NCBI GenBank assembly: GCA_913031145.1
Contig: CAJWCO010000014.1
Span: 1-58,589 of the forward strand
Direction of reading: 5' to 3'
Length of the DNA: 58,589 nt
Source: an uncultured Cellvibrionales bacterium
GTDB lineage: Bacteria; Pseudomonadota; Gammaproteobacteria; Pseudomonadales; Porticoccaceae
Under the pieces are notes generated by a model, which saw only the letters and a program-made list of their open reading frames with translations, searched no databases and was not told where the DNA came from. Made by a program: the position numbers and the translations under genes. Of the stretch, positions 9,248 through 17,781 are shown piece after piece. Each line of letters starts with the position of its first letter. Positions within the stretch are counted from its first letter, which is position 1.

Positions 9248-10910
9248 GTTGTGCTGAGCCTCGTAACAAACTGCGGGTGATCAGCATCACGGGTAATAAG
9301 CCCATTACTACAATGGCCAGCGCAGGTAATGCAGCATCTGCCAGCCGTTCGTCAGAAGCGAGCTCAAAGGTTCGAACCGCCAAGGTGTTAAAGTTAAAAG
9401 GCCGTAAAATGAGCGTGGTGGGTAGCTCCTTTAATACATCGACAAAAACCAGCAGAAGCGCTGTCAACAAGCTCGGTTTTAGCAAGGGTAGGTGCACGTG
9501 CTTCAGTAGCTTTATTGAAGAGGCTCCGAGTGATTGGGCCGACTCATCGATACTCGGAGTAATGGCGCTCAGCCCCGACTCGACGGTTTGCAAGGCAATT
9601 GATAAAAAGCGAATGACGTAAGCCAATAGAACAATTCCCAGAGTGCCACTTAAGAACAGCTCTGGGGGGTTATCAAACCAGTTAGATAGGAATCCGCTAA
9701 CGTGCTGGTCGAGCCATCCCGCCGGCAGCATGATGCCAACAGCAATGACGGTGCCCGGCACGGCATACCCAAGTTTGGCGACCTCCACCTGAACGTGTTC
9801 GCGGCGTTGGTTATAGCGTCTTTTACTGTAGGCGAGTAAAAGCGATACGAAAAGACAGCTGAGTGCGGCTGCTGCTGCCAGCAAAAAGCTATTGCCCAAC
9901 AGAGTCATAAAGGCGTCATCAAAAACATGTTCCCAGCGACTGCTCGCCCATTGGAGTAACTGTAGAGCAGGTACAAGAAAACCTAATGACACAATCAGAC
10001 TACCAAAAAATAATGCCGCCCAGCCACGCCAAGCACGGAGCAGCAGTCGAGCGGGTTGAATGCGCGCACTGTTTGGATAAAAACGCAATCGACGTCGCGA
10101 CTCGCGCTCAATGGACATCAGCGCAAAAACAAACAATAACAACAAGGCACACAACTGCGCTGCGGTGGTTAAATCACCCAGCCCAAACCACGTTCGAAAG
10201 ATGCCGGTGGTAAAGGCACTTACGCCAAAGTAGGCAACTGTGCCGTAATCTGCAAGCGTTTCCATCAGCGCTAAACTAACGCCCGCGACAATGGCCGGTC
10301 GTGCCATCGGCAGAGATACGGAAAAAAAACTCTGCCAAGGGCCTTTGCCGAGCGTACGACTTGCTTCGGCGATCGCACCCGACTGACGTGCAAACGACAC
10401 GTACGCGAGCAAATAAACATACGGGTAAAGCACCAGCGAAAGCATACAGATAGCGCCTGGAAGCGAGCGGATCTGAGGGAAGTAATAATCGCCGTAAGAC
10501 CATGCAAAAAAGGCTCGCAGGCTAGATTGCACGGGTCCAGAAACGTCTAAGAGCCCCGTATAGGTGTAGGCAATGATATACGCTGGCATGGCCAATGGCA
10601 GCAGCAGTGCCCATGTTAGCAGTGTGCGACCGGGAAAATCGCAGACCGCTGTCAACCAAGCCGTTCCCACGCCGAGTGTTAGAGTGCCGACACCAACGCC
10701 GAGCAATAAGATGACTGAAGTGATGATGTAGTCGCTTAGAACGGTCGTGAAGAGATGCTGCCATGCCGGCCCAAAAGGTTGCAGTAGACTGGCAAGAATG
10801 ACGAGAACGGGGACTGTGAGAATGATCGTGCTTAACGTCGCTAAATGACGCCAACCCCACTCTTGGTGGCGCGTCCGAGGAAACCTGTTGGATTCAGTGA
10901 TTATTTCCAA
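9240..10910 (-). CDS. fbpB: Ferric-iron ABC transporter permease (FbpB type)
   Basis: A 556-residue inner-membrane protein with two tandem permease halves, each with about six membrane segments and an ABC-coupling EAA-like loop (EASRTLGKGPWQSFFSVSLP in the first half, SAQSLGASSIKLLKHVHLP in the second). The double-permease architecture and length match FbpB/SfuB and thiamine permeases. The neighbouring binding protein and ATPase point to iron. It overlaps the genes on both sides by 8-10 bases. Confidence 0.85.
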   Translation of the reverse strand: MEIITESNRFPRTRHQEWGWRHLATLSTIILTVPVLVILASLLQPFGPAWQHLFTTVLSDYIITSVILLLGVGVGTLTLGVGTAWLTAVCDFPGRTLLTWALLLPLAMPAYIIAYTYTGLLDVSGPVQSSLRAFFAWSYGDYYFPQIRSLPGAICMLSLVLYPYVYLLAYVSFARQSGAIAEASRTLGKGPWQSFFSVSLPMARPAIVAGVSLALMETLADYGTVAYFGVSAFTTGIFRTWFGLGDLTTAAQLCALLLLFVFALMSIERESRRRLRFYPNSARIQPARLLLRAWRGWAALFFGSLIVSLGFLVPALQLLQWASSRWEHVFDDAFMTLLGNSFLLAAAAALSCLFVSLLLAYSKRRYNQRREHVQVEVAKLGYAVPGTVIAVGIMLPAGWLDQHVSGFLSNWFDNPPELFLSGTLGIVLLAYVIRFLSIALQTVESGLSAITPSIDESAQSLGASSIKLLKHVHLPLLKPSLLTALLLVFVDVLKELPTTLILRPFNFNTLAVRTFELASDERLADAALPALAIVVMGLLPVMLITRSLLRGSAQHA

Positions 10911-11932
10911 CCGGCTCTATCCATCGCCATAATGGCTTCGGCATTGTAACGCCCCAGCTCTGACACATTGAGTTGATCCGCTTTAAATGGACCCCATGAT
11001 TGTAATAAGGCACTGGTCGCGACTGACGGGCGCACCGGGAATTCATTATTGATTTGTCCGTACCATTGTTGGCTTTGGTCATTGGCGAGGAATGCGATCA
11101 ATGCCTTTGCCAATGCAGGTTTTTTCGAGGCTTTGGTGATTCCGACACCTGAAATGTTGATGTGGGCACCGCGTCCGTTTTGGCTGGGCCAAAATAAGGT
11201 CACTTTCGAGGCAGCCGCGACTTGTGATGGATCACTTGAGCGCAACATTCCGCCCAGATAGTAGCTGTTGACAATGGCAATATCACATTGCCCAGCGGCC
11301 ACGGCTTTAATTTGGTCACGATCACCACCTGCGGGCGGCCGCGCAAAATTTTTCACAAGTGCAATCAACCATGTGTCTGTGGCGGCTATCCCCTCGGAGG
11401 CAATCATGCCCGCGACCAATGATTGATTATAGATGTTACTTGACGAGCGAACACAGATCTTATCTTTCCAGCGTGCTTCTGTTAGAGCCTCATAACTGCT
11501 GAGTTCATTGGGTGTGACTCGGTCGTGGGCATAGACAATCACTCTAGCTCGCACGCTTAACCCGATCCATTGATCATCACGGCTGCGTAGGTGGTTTGGA
11601 ATCATCTCGGCCAACAACGAATCATTGATCGGTTGCAGAACATCTGCCTGTTGGGCGCGATAGAGTCGTCCCGCATCGACCGTGAGTAGTAGGTCGGCCG
11701 GTGAGTTCATCCCTTCACTCAATAGGCGCGTCAGCAGCGCGTCGCCCTTGCCCGTAACAAGATTGATACGGGTGCCCGTCGCCGCGCTAAAGCGATCTAG
11801 CAAGGGTTTGATCAAGGCTTCATTGCGTGCTGAGTAGACGTTTAGCTCGTTGACCAAAGCGTTGGAACTGCCCATTCCGAACACAGGGCCCACCAATAAG
11901 ATGGATATTGCAATCATGAAAGTCTTTGTCAT
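10901..11932 (-). CDS. fbpA: Periplasmic ferric-iron-binding protein (FbpA type)
   Basis: The protein reads through a hydrophobic signal peptide (about residues 1-25 from the chosen start) into a family-1 solute-binding fold. It carries the paired tyrosines of ferric-binding proteins, NSYYLGG, at about residues 224-225. The frame is open back to an ATG at 11980, but that codon lies inside a Fur-box-like sequence, so the start is placed at 11932, directly before the signal peptide, giving 343 residues. An ATG at 11944 is also possible. It heads the operon with the permease and ATPase and would capture Fe3+ in the periplasm. Regulation by iron through Fur is inferred from the site. Confidence 0.85.
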   Translation of the reverse strand: MTKTFMIAISILLVGPVFGMGSSNALVNELNVYSARNEALIKPLLDRFSAATGTRINLVTGKGDALLTRLLSEGMNSPADLLLTVDAGRLYRAQQADVLQPINDSLLAEMIPNHLRSRDDQWIGLSVRARVIVYAHDRVTPNELSSYEALTEARWKDKICVRSSSNIYNQSLVAGMIASEGIAATDTWLIALVKNFARPPAGGDRDQIKAVAAGQCDIAIVNSYYLGGMLRSSDPSQVAAASKVTLFWPSQNGRGAHINISGVGITKASKKPALAKALIAFLANDQSQQWYGQINNEFPVRPSVATSALLQSWGPFKADQLNVSELGRYNAEAIMAMDRAGWK

Positions 11933-11964
11933 AAGCGCTGGCATTGAGCTATTACTAGTGAGAA

Positions 11965-11979
11965 CGGTAATTATTCTCA
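11965..11979 (-). promoter_or_regulatory. Fur-box-like operator for the iron operon
   Basis: Read on the minus strand the 15 bases are TGAGAATAATTACCG, matching 11 of 14 informative positions of the 7-1-7 Fur consensus TGATAATnATTATCA. The site is 33 bases upstream of the chosen fbpA start and overlaps a possible -10 element (TAATTA) with TTGCAT about 18 bases further upstream. Confidence 0.6.
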
Positions 11980-12184
11980 TTTACGCAGCAAATGCAAGAC
12001 AACTCTATACCGTAGCGCGGTTTTAGCGAGATTTTTACGGATTTTTCACTCGGATAACGCGACAATTACAGGCCGTCAGCGGGAATCTCATGTGCTCGCC
12101 AGTGACTTTTCGGCTACAGCGGTCCACCGTCTCGGTCCCATAATGACCCATATGAGTTGGCTTATGACGCGGTTTGAGATGATT

Positions 12185-13036
12185 CTAAGGGGTGTTGAAA
12201 TCGCTCGCATCATGACGCTCGGGTAACTGGCGGTCGGATTCACCCCATGTGCGGTTAACGCGCAAGCCGCGTTGCACGGCTGGGCGCTCTTGAATCGTTT
12301 CAGCCCAGCGGATGACGTGTGTGTAACGTGTTACATCGAGGAATTCCTGTGCGTTATAAAGACTTCCGCAAACCAGCATCCCATACCATGGGTGCGTAGC
12401 AATATCTGCAATCGAGTAATCACTGCCGCTCAGATACTCACGTGTTGCCAGTGTTTGGTTGAGCACATCCAGTTGCCGTTTTACTTCCATCGCATAACGA
12501 TTAATCGGATATTCGTACTTTTCGGGGGCGTAGGCATAGAAATGCCCAAAACCCCCGCCTAAAACCGGCGCACTGCCCATTTGCCAAAATAACCACGATA
12601 GGCACTCCGCACGGGCGCTGGGTGATGTGGGAATTAATGCGTTAAATTTTTCAGCGAGATATAAAAGGATTGCACCCGATTCAAAGACCCGAGTCGTTGG
12701 GGTTGTACTGTGATCGACTAGTGCCGGAATTTTAGAGTTCGGGTTCGCAGCCACAAATCCGCTACTAAATTGCGCACCGTCACCAATGTTGATCAGCCAC
12801 GCATCGTACTCGGCTTGCTGATGACCGAGTGCGAGTAATTCTTCAAACATGACGGTGACTTTGACGCCATTCGGCGTAGCCAGCGAATATAATTGATGGG
12901 GGTGTTGACCGACGGAGAGTTCTTTTTCGTGGGTTGCGCCTGCTTCAGGCCGGTTAATAGACGCAAATTTGCCTCCGTTTGATCGGTCCCACTGCCAGAC
13001 TTTAGGGGGTGTATAAGGGGTGTTTTCAGTGCTCAC
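12185..13036 (-). CDS. yghU: YghU-type glutathione transferase / disulfide reductase
   Basis: A 283-residue protein that follows E. coli YghU almost along its whole length: the N-terminal extension VWQWDRSNGGKFASINRP, then THEKELSVG, SLATPNGVKVTVMFEELLALG, NPNSKIPALVDH, and the C-terminal ERHDASDF. YghU and YfcG bind two glutathione molecules and act as disulfide-bond reductases and peroxidases rather than classical transferases. It lies 69 bases downstream of a second GST gene on the same strand, so the two may be co-transcribed. Cytoplasmic. Confidence 0.9.
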   Translation of the reverse strand: MSTENTPYTPPKVWQWDRSNGGKFASINRPEAGATHEKELSVGQHPHQLYSLATPNGVKVTVMFEELLALGHQQAEYDAWLINIGDGAQFSSGFVAANPNSKIPALVDHSTTPTTRVFESGAILLYLAEKFNALIPTSPSARAECLSWLFWQMGSAPVLGGGFGHFYAYAPEKYEYPINRYAMEVKRQLDVLNQTLATREYLSGSDYSIADIATHPWYGMLVCGSLYNAQEFLDVTRYTHVIRWAETIQERPAVQRGLRVNRTWGESDRQLPERHDASDFNTP

Positions 13037-13105
13037 GGTCGCTCTCTCTGTCTAGGTAAATGATCGATGATTTTTGCTGTTATTAGGCCGCAGTTACCCC
13101 GCTGA

Positions 13106-13717
13106 TTACTGCATATTGATGGCAGTTTGGAACGCGGGTCGCGCCGCCAAACGCTCGACATATGCTTTGATGTGTGACAGTTCTTCGCCCACACAACCGA
13201 GTCGGTGGCTCATAAAGCAAGCGTGCCCGAGCATAATGTCAGCGGCTGAAAATGTACCGATCAAATAGGGGCTGTCAGCGAGTGTGTCATTAACGGGCCC
13301 TAATGATTTGGTCAGTAATCTTTGTGCTTGACCCAACGCATTTGGGTCGCGTCGTTCTGGTGGCAATATCAGAGTATTGACCACAATGGTATTCATCGGG
13401 GGCATGACCATACCTTCGCAATAGTGGAACCATTGGAGATAAGGTGCAAATGTGGGCGCGCTGACATCAGGTTTCAATCCGCCCTTTTTGTATCGTTCCA
13501 AAATGTATTCAACGATAGCGCCTGACTCATAGATACTGACATCGCCATCGTCTAACACGGGAACGCGACCCATCGGGTGGCGGGCGCGATGTGCGTCAGA
13601 TTTGAGCTCTTTTGGATGAAACGCCATCTTATTGATTGCATAAGGGAGCTTGAGTTCTTCGAGCAGCCACACAATTCTTCCGGCTCGGGAGTTGGGCGCA
13701 AAATGCAGTGTCAACAC
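13106..13717 (-). CDS. Glutathione S-transferase family protein
   Basis: A 203-residue GST. The N-terminal thioredoxin-like domain runs over about residues 1-78 with PNSRAGRIVWLLEEL, the cis-proline segment MGRVPVLDDG and the glutathione-contact ESGAIVEYI. An all-helical C-terminal domain follows, with the conserved FSAADIMLGH. Substrate unknown. It is the upstream member of a tandem GST pair with yghU. Confidence 0.85.
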   Translation of the reverse strand: MLTLHFAPNSRAGRIVWLLEELKLPYAINKMAFHPKELKSDAHRARHPMGRVPVLDDGDVSIYESGAIVEYILERYKKGGLKPDVSAPTFAPYLQWFHYCEGMVMPPMNTIVVNTLILPPERRDPNALGQAQRLLTKSLGPVNDTLADSPYLIGTFSAADIMLGHACFMSHRLGCVGEELSHIKAYVERLAARPAFQTAINMQ

Positions 13718-14172
13718 GAGGTATCCCCTTGATGGTGTTTAAGATCATTTGCCGTTGATAGCGGATCAAATCAAGCTATTTGGTATCGCCGCGAGGCGAC
13801 CGTTAGACCACGACATCATGCAAAGCGTAACATAATCGGTCATAGGGTCAAGCAGATGGGGAGTGGGTTCTTTGCGGCTCTCCAAGCGAGCTCATCGCGC
13901 CGATCTTTACTTTCATAGTGGCGCATACTCCATTTTTGCGGTGATTTTCGCGGGGTATGCACCTACGATGCTCTTGCTAGCGCAATTCACTTTGTTGACC
14001 GCAGCGATTGCACGTTTTTTTGTGGTTGTCAGACAACACATAATGATGGGTTAGGTTATTCAGGTATACTTTCGTTAGCACTGTGTATGGGTTCGCAATG
14101 CGTTGGGCCTTTTGGGTTTGGCCGGCGCCATTGTGGCATGTCAACAAATCCTCATTGGCCTTGGGAGTTACT
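13718..14172 (+). other. Gene-poor stretch
   Basis: No convincing gene is seen between the GST start and the DUF350 gene. It holds an 11-base perfect palindrome TTGTCAGACAA at 14026-14036 and a TATACT hexamer at about 14065 that could belong to the promoter of the following genes. Confidence 0.4.
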
Positions 14173-14403
14173 GTGGAAATCGAATTTTTAACCGCGTCAC
14201 TGATTAATTTACTGATCAATTTAAGTTATTCAATACTCGCGCTTGTTGTCGGCGTTTATGGGTTGCTTTGGGTTGACGATAAGCTGCTAAAAAATATTGA
14301 CCTCGAAGAAGAAATGAAAAAAGGTAACATTGCGGTTGCGATTTTCGCCTCCACGATCCTCATTTTTGTTGCGCTGATTATTGCCTTTGGTTTTAGAGGT
14401 TAG
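14173..14403 (+). CDS. DUF350 (UPF0719-like) small membrane protein
   Basis: A 76-residue protein with two hydrophobic segments (about residues 8-27 and 53-73) separated by an acidic loop LKNIDLEEEMKKGNIAVAI, the layout of DUF350 membrane proteins. The start is set at GTG 14173 because GGGAG stands five bases before it. The frame also opens upstream to 14083 but that part has no ribosome-binding site and reads unnaturally. The family's function is unknown. It is eight bases upstream of a transglutaminase-like gene, suggesting an operon. Confidence 0.75.
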   Translation: MEIEFLTASLINLLINLSYSILALVVGVYGLLWVDDKLLKNIDLEEEMKKGNIAVAIFASTILIFVALIIAFGFRG

Positions 14404-14411
14404 GACGTTTC

Positions 14412-15254
14412 ATGACTGCTGGAGATGGACGCACTACGGTCGTACTTTTTTTCTCGATCTGCATCGTTATCTGGGGCAATAGCACCACCGAGACGCGTGG
14501 CGGTTCGCGTCAAGCGAAAGCCTACCTAGACGAAATGGAGGTTAGTCCAATCCCCAACACACTTTTTACCCCAGCGCCGGCTACCGCTAATGAAAATGCG
14601 AGTTTAGAAATTTTAAGGCTCGATACGCGACTCAATGCAGAACAGCTAGCTGCCCAACTTGCCAAGGCGCAGGGCACCAGTGGTGTCGTATCGTATGGTG
14701 CGCGAAATGTTGGGGTCTACAGTATGTCGGCACCCTCGGTCTCGGGAGAGCACCGCTTGGTGAACAGTTATCTAGAAGGGTTCTTGCCGTACTCGGTCGA
14801 TAATCCCATGGTTCCTTTATATGCCTTGGCGCAGCGCAAACAATATCAGCTTGACGCCGACCAATACGAAGGGCGAGCAGAGGTTTGGCAAAGCAGTCGC
14901 GAGGCCTACCATTTTGCTCGCGGCGATTGCGAAGATCATGCATTGTTGTTGGCGGACTGGTTGATCGCGATGGGCGAGGATGCCCGCGTTGTGCTCGGGC
15001 GTTATCGTGGCGGTGGGCATGCGTGGGTGGTTCTTTTTAAAGGGGGACGCGAATACTTACTGGAGGCAACAAAAAAATCGGGACTCTCTCGTACTAAGCC
15101 GTATCCGCTGACAACACTGCACTTAGACTATCATCCGGAGTTCATGTTTAATCGCTCTGACTTTTGGCGAAATGAGGGTTCTAAATATACCACTCGTTAC
15201 GCGAGTCAATATTGGAAGAGGCAAAGCCACTATTCAACGTCGAAGACGCTTTAA
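14412..15254 (+). CDS. Exported transglutaminase-like cysteine protease
   Basis: A 280-residue protein with an N-terminal hydrophobic segment (about 9-22) that can act as signal peptide or anchor. The catalytic pattern of the transglutaminase-like cysteine peptidase fold is visible: Cys173 in GDCEDHALLLADWL, His203 in GGHAWVV and an acidic residue in YLLEAT near 218. Relatives cleave or crosslink proteins at the envelope (LapG is one example), but no specific substrate can be assigned. It follows the DUF350 gene by eight bases. Confidence 0.7.
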   Translation: MTAGDGRTTVVLFFSICIVIWGNSTTETRGGSRQAKAYLDEMEVSPIPNTLFTPAPATANENASLEILRLDTRLNAEQLAAQLAKAQGTSGVVSYGARNVGVYSMSAPSVSGEHRLVNSYLEGFLPYSVDNPMVPLYALAQRKQYQLDADQYEGRAEVWQSSREAYHFARGDCEDHALLLADWLIAMGEDARVVLGRYRGGGHAWVVLFKGGREYLLEATKKSGLSRTKPYPLTTLHLDYHPEFMFNRSDFWRNEGSKYTTRYASQYWKRQSHYSTSKTL

Positions 15255-15324
15255 CGCGTGGATAAATCGGTGTGAGCGTTGCTCTAAACTTGCGTCCAAT
15301 GAACATATCTGCCATCTTGTGCGT

Positions 15325-15639
15325 ATGACAATTTTTATAGACTTAAAAAGTGCATGGCGCTACCTACCGCTGACTTGGGTTTTCGCCACCACAATAGTGC
15401 TGGGCGATTGCGAGACGATTTGGACCGATCACGACGGGAATCCGAACACGCCAGAGCGTGCTGAAGAACGTTGTTTAGGCGGTGGCGAGGCGGGTTTAGT
15501 GAGCGGCATGTCGTTATCCGAAGTGCCTAAATGGCCTGCAAGTCCTGTTTTGCAAGGGCCCATGGCGTCGAAAGAGCAATGCTTGCCAGATACCCGTTTT
15601 CGACGACCTGTGGTAAAAACAAATGATGAAAGTCCTTAG
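15325..15639 (+). CDS. Hypothetical small exported protein
   Basis: A 104-residue frame starting at ATG with a hydrophobic stretch (about 11-27, YLPLTWVFATTIVLG) followed by CETIWTDHDGNPNTP. This resembles a signal peptide, but the residue before Cys does not fit a lipobox. No ribosome-binding site is evident and no family is recognised. It may be a real small gene or chance. Confidence 0.3.
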   Translation: MTIFIDLKSAWRYLPLTWVFATTIVLGDCETIWTDHDGNPNTPERAEERCLGGGEAGLVSGMSLSEVPKWPASPVLQGPMASKEQCLPDTRFRRPVVKTNDESP

Positions 15640-15950
15640 GATTCCTGCACCTTAACCAATAGGTTTGTGGTGGATGCTGGCGCAGAATAAAAGTTTGGGG
15701 ATGTCCAACTTCTGTCATATAACGATGGATCTTCGCGTCGTCCAGACATGGCTGGCGTGTTGGATCTTCCCCGACCCGCAGGTTCTGGAGGGAGGGGGGT
15801 TGAAACCCTACGTTCTTGACGTAGCTGGCCACGCATCTCTCGGTAATTGATGGGACATCGGTTTTAATGTTTGTACCCCTCAGAGGGTGCGTTATAAAAA
15901 AATGGGTATTGTCAATTGATGTACTAATTTATCTAAGTTGGAGGGAAACA
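15640..15950 (+). other. Gene-poor stretch
   Basis: No assignable gene. A short inverted repeat CTACG-TTCTTGA-CGTAG is present near 15807-15823. Several overlapping minus-strand frames exist but none looks like a known protein. Confidence 0.35.
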
Positions 15951-16247
15951 ATGATTAAAGCAATTGCAAAGACAGCTTTCGCGTTGGCGGTAACTGTGTG
16001 GGTTTCAGCAGCCCTTGCCGCGGGTCACCCCAAACCCGGCATGGGGGATGGAATGGATCATGAGGGTATGCACCCGCCAATGGGTGAGGAAAAGCATGCC
16101 GAATCTATGACACCACCGAAGGATGACGCAATGCATCATGGCGGGATGCATCCGCCAATGGAGGAGGGCATGCATCCGGGCTCCGGTAAACCACCCATGG
16201 ACGGTGAAGAGCTACCGCCTATGGATGAGGGGATGATGGAGCCGTGA
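15951..16247 (+). CDS. Met/His/Pro-rich periplasmic protein
   Basis: A 98-residue protein with a strong GGAGGG ribosome-binding site. A signal peptide of about 23 residues ends AALAA. The mature part has almost no other chemistry than Met, His, Pro, Gly, Asp and Glu, with recurring units such as GMHPPM, MHHGGMHPPM and GMHPG. Such Met/His clusters bind copper or other soft metals in periplasmic carriers, so metal binding is a reasonable inference, but no known family is recognised. The gene stands alone, with gene-poor DNA on both sides. Confidence 0.65.
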   Translation: MIKAIAKTAFALAVTVWVSAALAAGHPKPGMGDGMDHEGMHPPMGEEKHAESMTPPKDDAMHHGGMHPPMEEGMHPGSGKPPMDGEELPPMDEGMMEP

Positions 16248-16550
16248 TAAAAGACCCGATGACGAAAGTCGGTGAGAAAATGACGGTAGCTGTAGTTAGG
16301 GGTTAGAGACGGGTTCACAAAGAACTTTGAAAGATCAATAGGTGGGTTTGTCCTCGGAGAGGCTTCATTTGGCGTGCGCTAAGACTGCCAACTTGCGTTG
16401 ATAATTGTCTTTTTGAGGGCTTCACAGACGCGTCATTTGAGTCTATGTGGGCAAAAAAGGGGATAGCTAAAACAGGCTATTCTCTGTTTTGGCTCTTGAA
16501 ACATCTCTCTAACGATGGGCGAATGGTCGACGCTATTTTAGGTGTTTAAT
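16248..16550 (+). other. Gene-poor stretch with a weak hairpin
   Basis: No gene seen. AAAACAG (16469-16475) and CTGTTTT (16484-16490) form a 7-base inverted repeat with an 8-base loop, which could terminate transcription weakly from either side. Confidence 0.35.
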
Positions 16551-16901
16551 CTACCCGAGCCCCGCCGAAATTGCCAAGGCCGCGGTTGCAACAAACAATA
16601 CGATGGCCGCAAAGACAATAAAACCGACCGCAAATTCAACCGTTAGCTTGTCGCCTTTACGCGGTTCCGTATATTGGCCGACAAGAACGATTAAACGCAC
16701 CACTTTGAAGGTTCCATAACCACAAAGTGCAACAATAAACGCCACCTTGAAGTAAACAAAACCTAAGTGTTTGGGAATACCTAAAACCAATTCAAGTGGG
16801 GCATACACGACGAGACAAGCGCCCATATAGAGTAATGACAGATATCCGATTCCGTATACCCAGAAAGCTTTGTGGAGTGAGGGTGGTCGGTTTTGCGACA
16901 T
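16551..16901 (-). CDS. Hypothetical membrane protein
   Basis: A 116-residue protein beginning MSQNRPPSLHKAF, with three clear hydrophobic segments (about 14-38, 44-70 and 90-114) and a short charged loop EPRKGDK. The ATG at 16901 is chosen because the frame upstream of it lacks another ATG. A TTG at 16964 is the alternative. No family recognised. It is divergent from the phosphatase gene at 17144. Confidence 0.55.
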   Translation of the reverse strand: MSQNRPPSLHKAFWVYGIGYLSLLYMGACLVVYAPLELVLGIPKHLGFVYFKVAFIVALCGYGTFKVVRLIVLVGQYTEPRKGDKLTVEFAVGFIVFAAIVLFVATAALAISAGLG

Positions 16902-17143
16902 GGGTTCAAGCTTAGGAATGTTTAGTTCGTTCGCCGTTTTACTATAAACTCTGTTCAAATACAATAGAGTTCCATCGGCCGGTGGCTTTTAATCGGTTGA
17001 CACTCCACGAGTTGCAGCACATTGCTCAGATATACAAGTGTGTTGGGGGCCTGCCTGCATATGTGGAAGTGTTTTGTTGAGTATTTTCAGGCTGATGCGT
17101 GAAGCGTTCGACGCAGATGACAGTGTTGCAAGAGGCTTTTTAA

Positions 17144-17662
17144 ATGATGGGTAGACGATATGTTTATTTATGTCGACATGCAAAGTCATGTTGGGATAGC
17201 CCTAATGGCGATGATTTTCATCGTCCGCTTGCAGGTCGAGGTGAGCGCAATGCGCAGTCTCTCAATGCATTTTTATGCGCCCGTAAAGAACGCGTGCAAA
17301 AAGTGCTGTGTAGTTCTTCACAACGGACTCGACAAACCTATGAAATCGCATTAAAGGACGTCGCTCAGCCCGAGCAGACAGAATTTCTGGACAGCCTTTA
17401 TTTAGCGTCTACCCACGAGGTGTTGGCATTGATCAATAATCAGTTGAATGCATGTGACAGCGTCGTCATTGTTGGTCATAATCCTAGCATGCACGATGTT
17501 TTCGAATGGCTTACGGACACCGCTATTGCTAATTATCCTACCGGCACTTGGTCAAAATTGGCGGTGACATCGGGGTGGGAATCAGCGGGCCGTGGCTCTT
17601 GTCAGGTTGTCGAGTACCTCGAGCCCAAGATGCTCGCGGGGCCGTTGAGTCCGGACGAATAG
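17144..17662 (+). CDS. sixA: SixA-type histidine phosphatase
   Basis: A 172-residue member of the histidine phosphatase superfamily. The catalytic motif is CRHAKSCWDSP (His12), with the SixA-like RPLAGRGERNA next to it, the second-arginine segment SSSQRTRQTYE and the distal histidine in VVIVGHNPSMHDV. SixA dephosphorylates phosphohistidine on phosphotransfer proteins (NPr in E. coli). The partner here is unknown. Confidence 0.8.
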   Translation: MMGRRYVYLCRHAKSCWDSPNGDDFHRPLAGRGERNAQSLNAFLCARKERVQKVLCSSSQRTRQTYEIALKDVAQPEQTEFLDSLYLASTHEVLALINNQLNACDSVVIVGHNPSMHDVFEWLTDTAIANYPTGTWSKLAVTSGWESAGRGSCQVVEYLEPKMLAGPLSPDE

Positions 17663-17781
17663 CCTTACCATTGTCTCTTTCAGGAACCGGTCAACGCTGT
17701 TCGCCTTAAGGCGCTGACTTGAGTGTTTGAATCACACAATCGTTGTTTCAAAAAGGGCTCTGACCTTGTTAGAGTAATCAT

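Noticed and set aside
15527-15832. Minus-strand 101-residue frame
   Set aside because: No recognisable family. It overlaps another weak frame on the opposite strand, and a transposase-remnant idea found no motif support.
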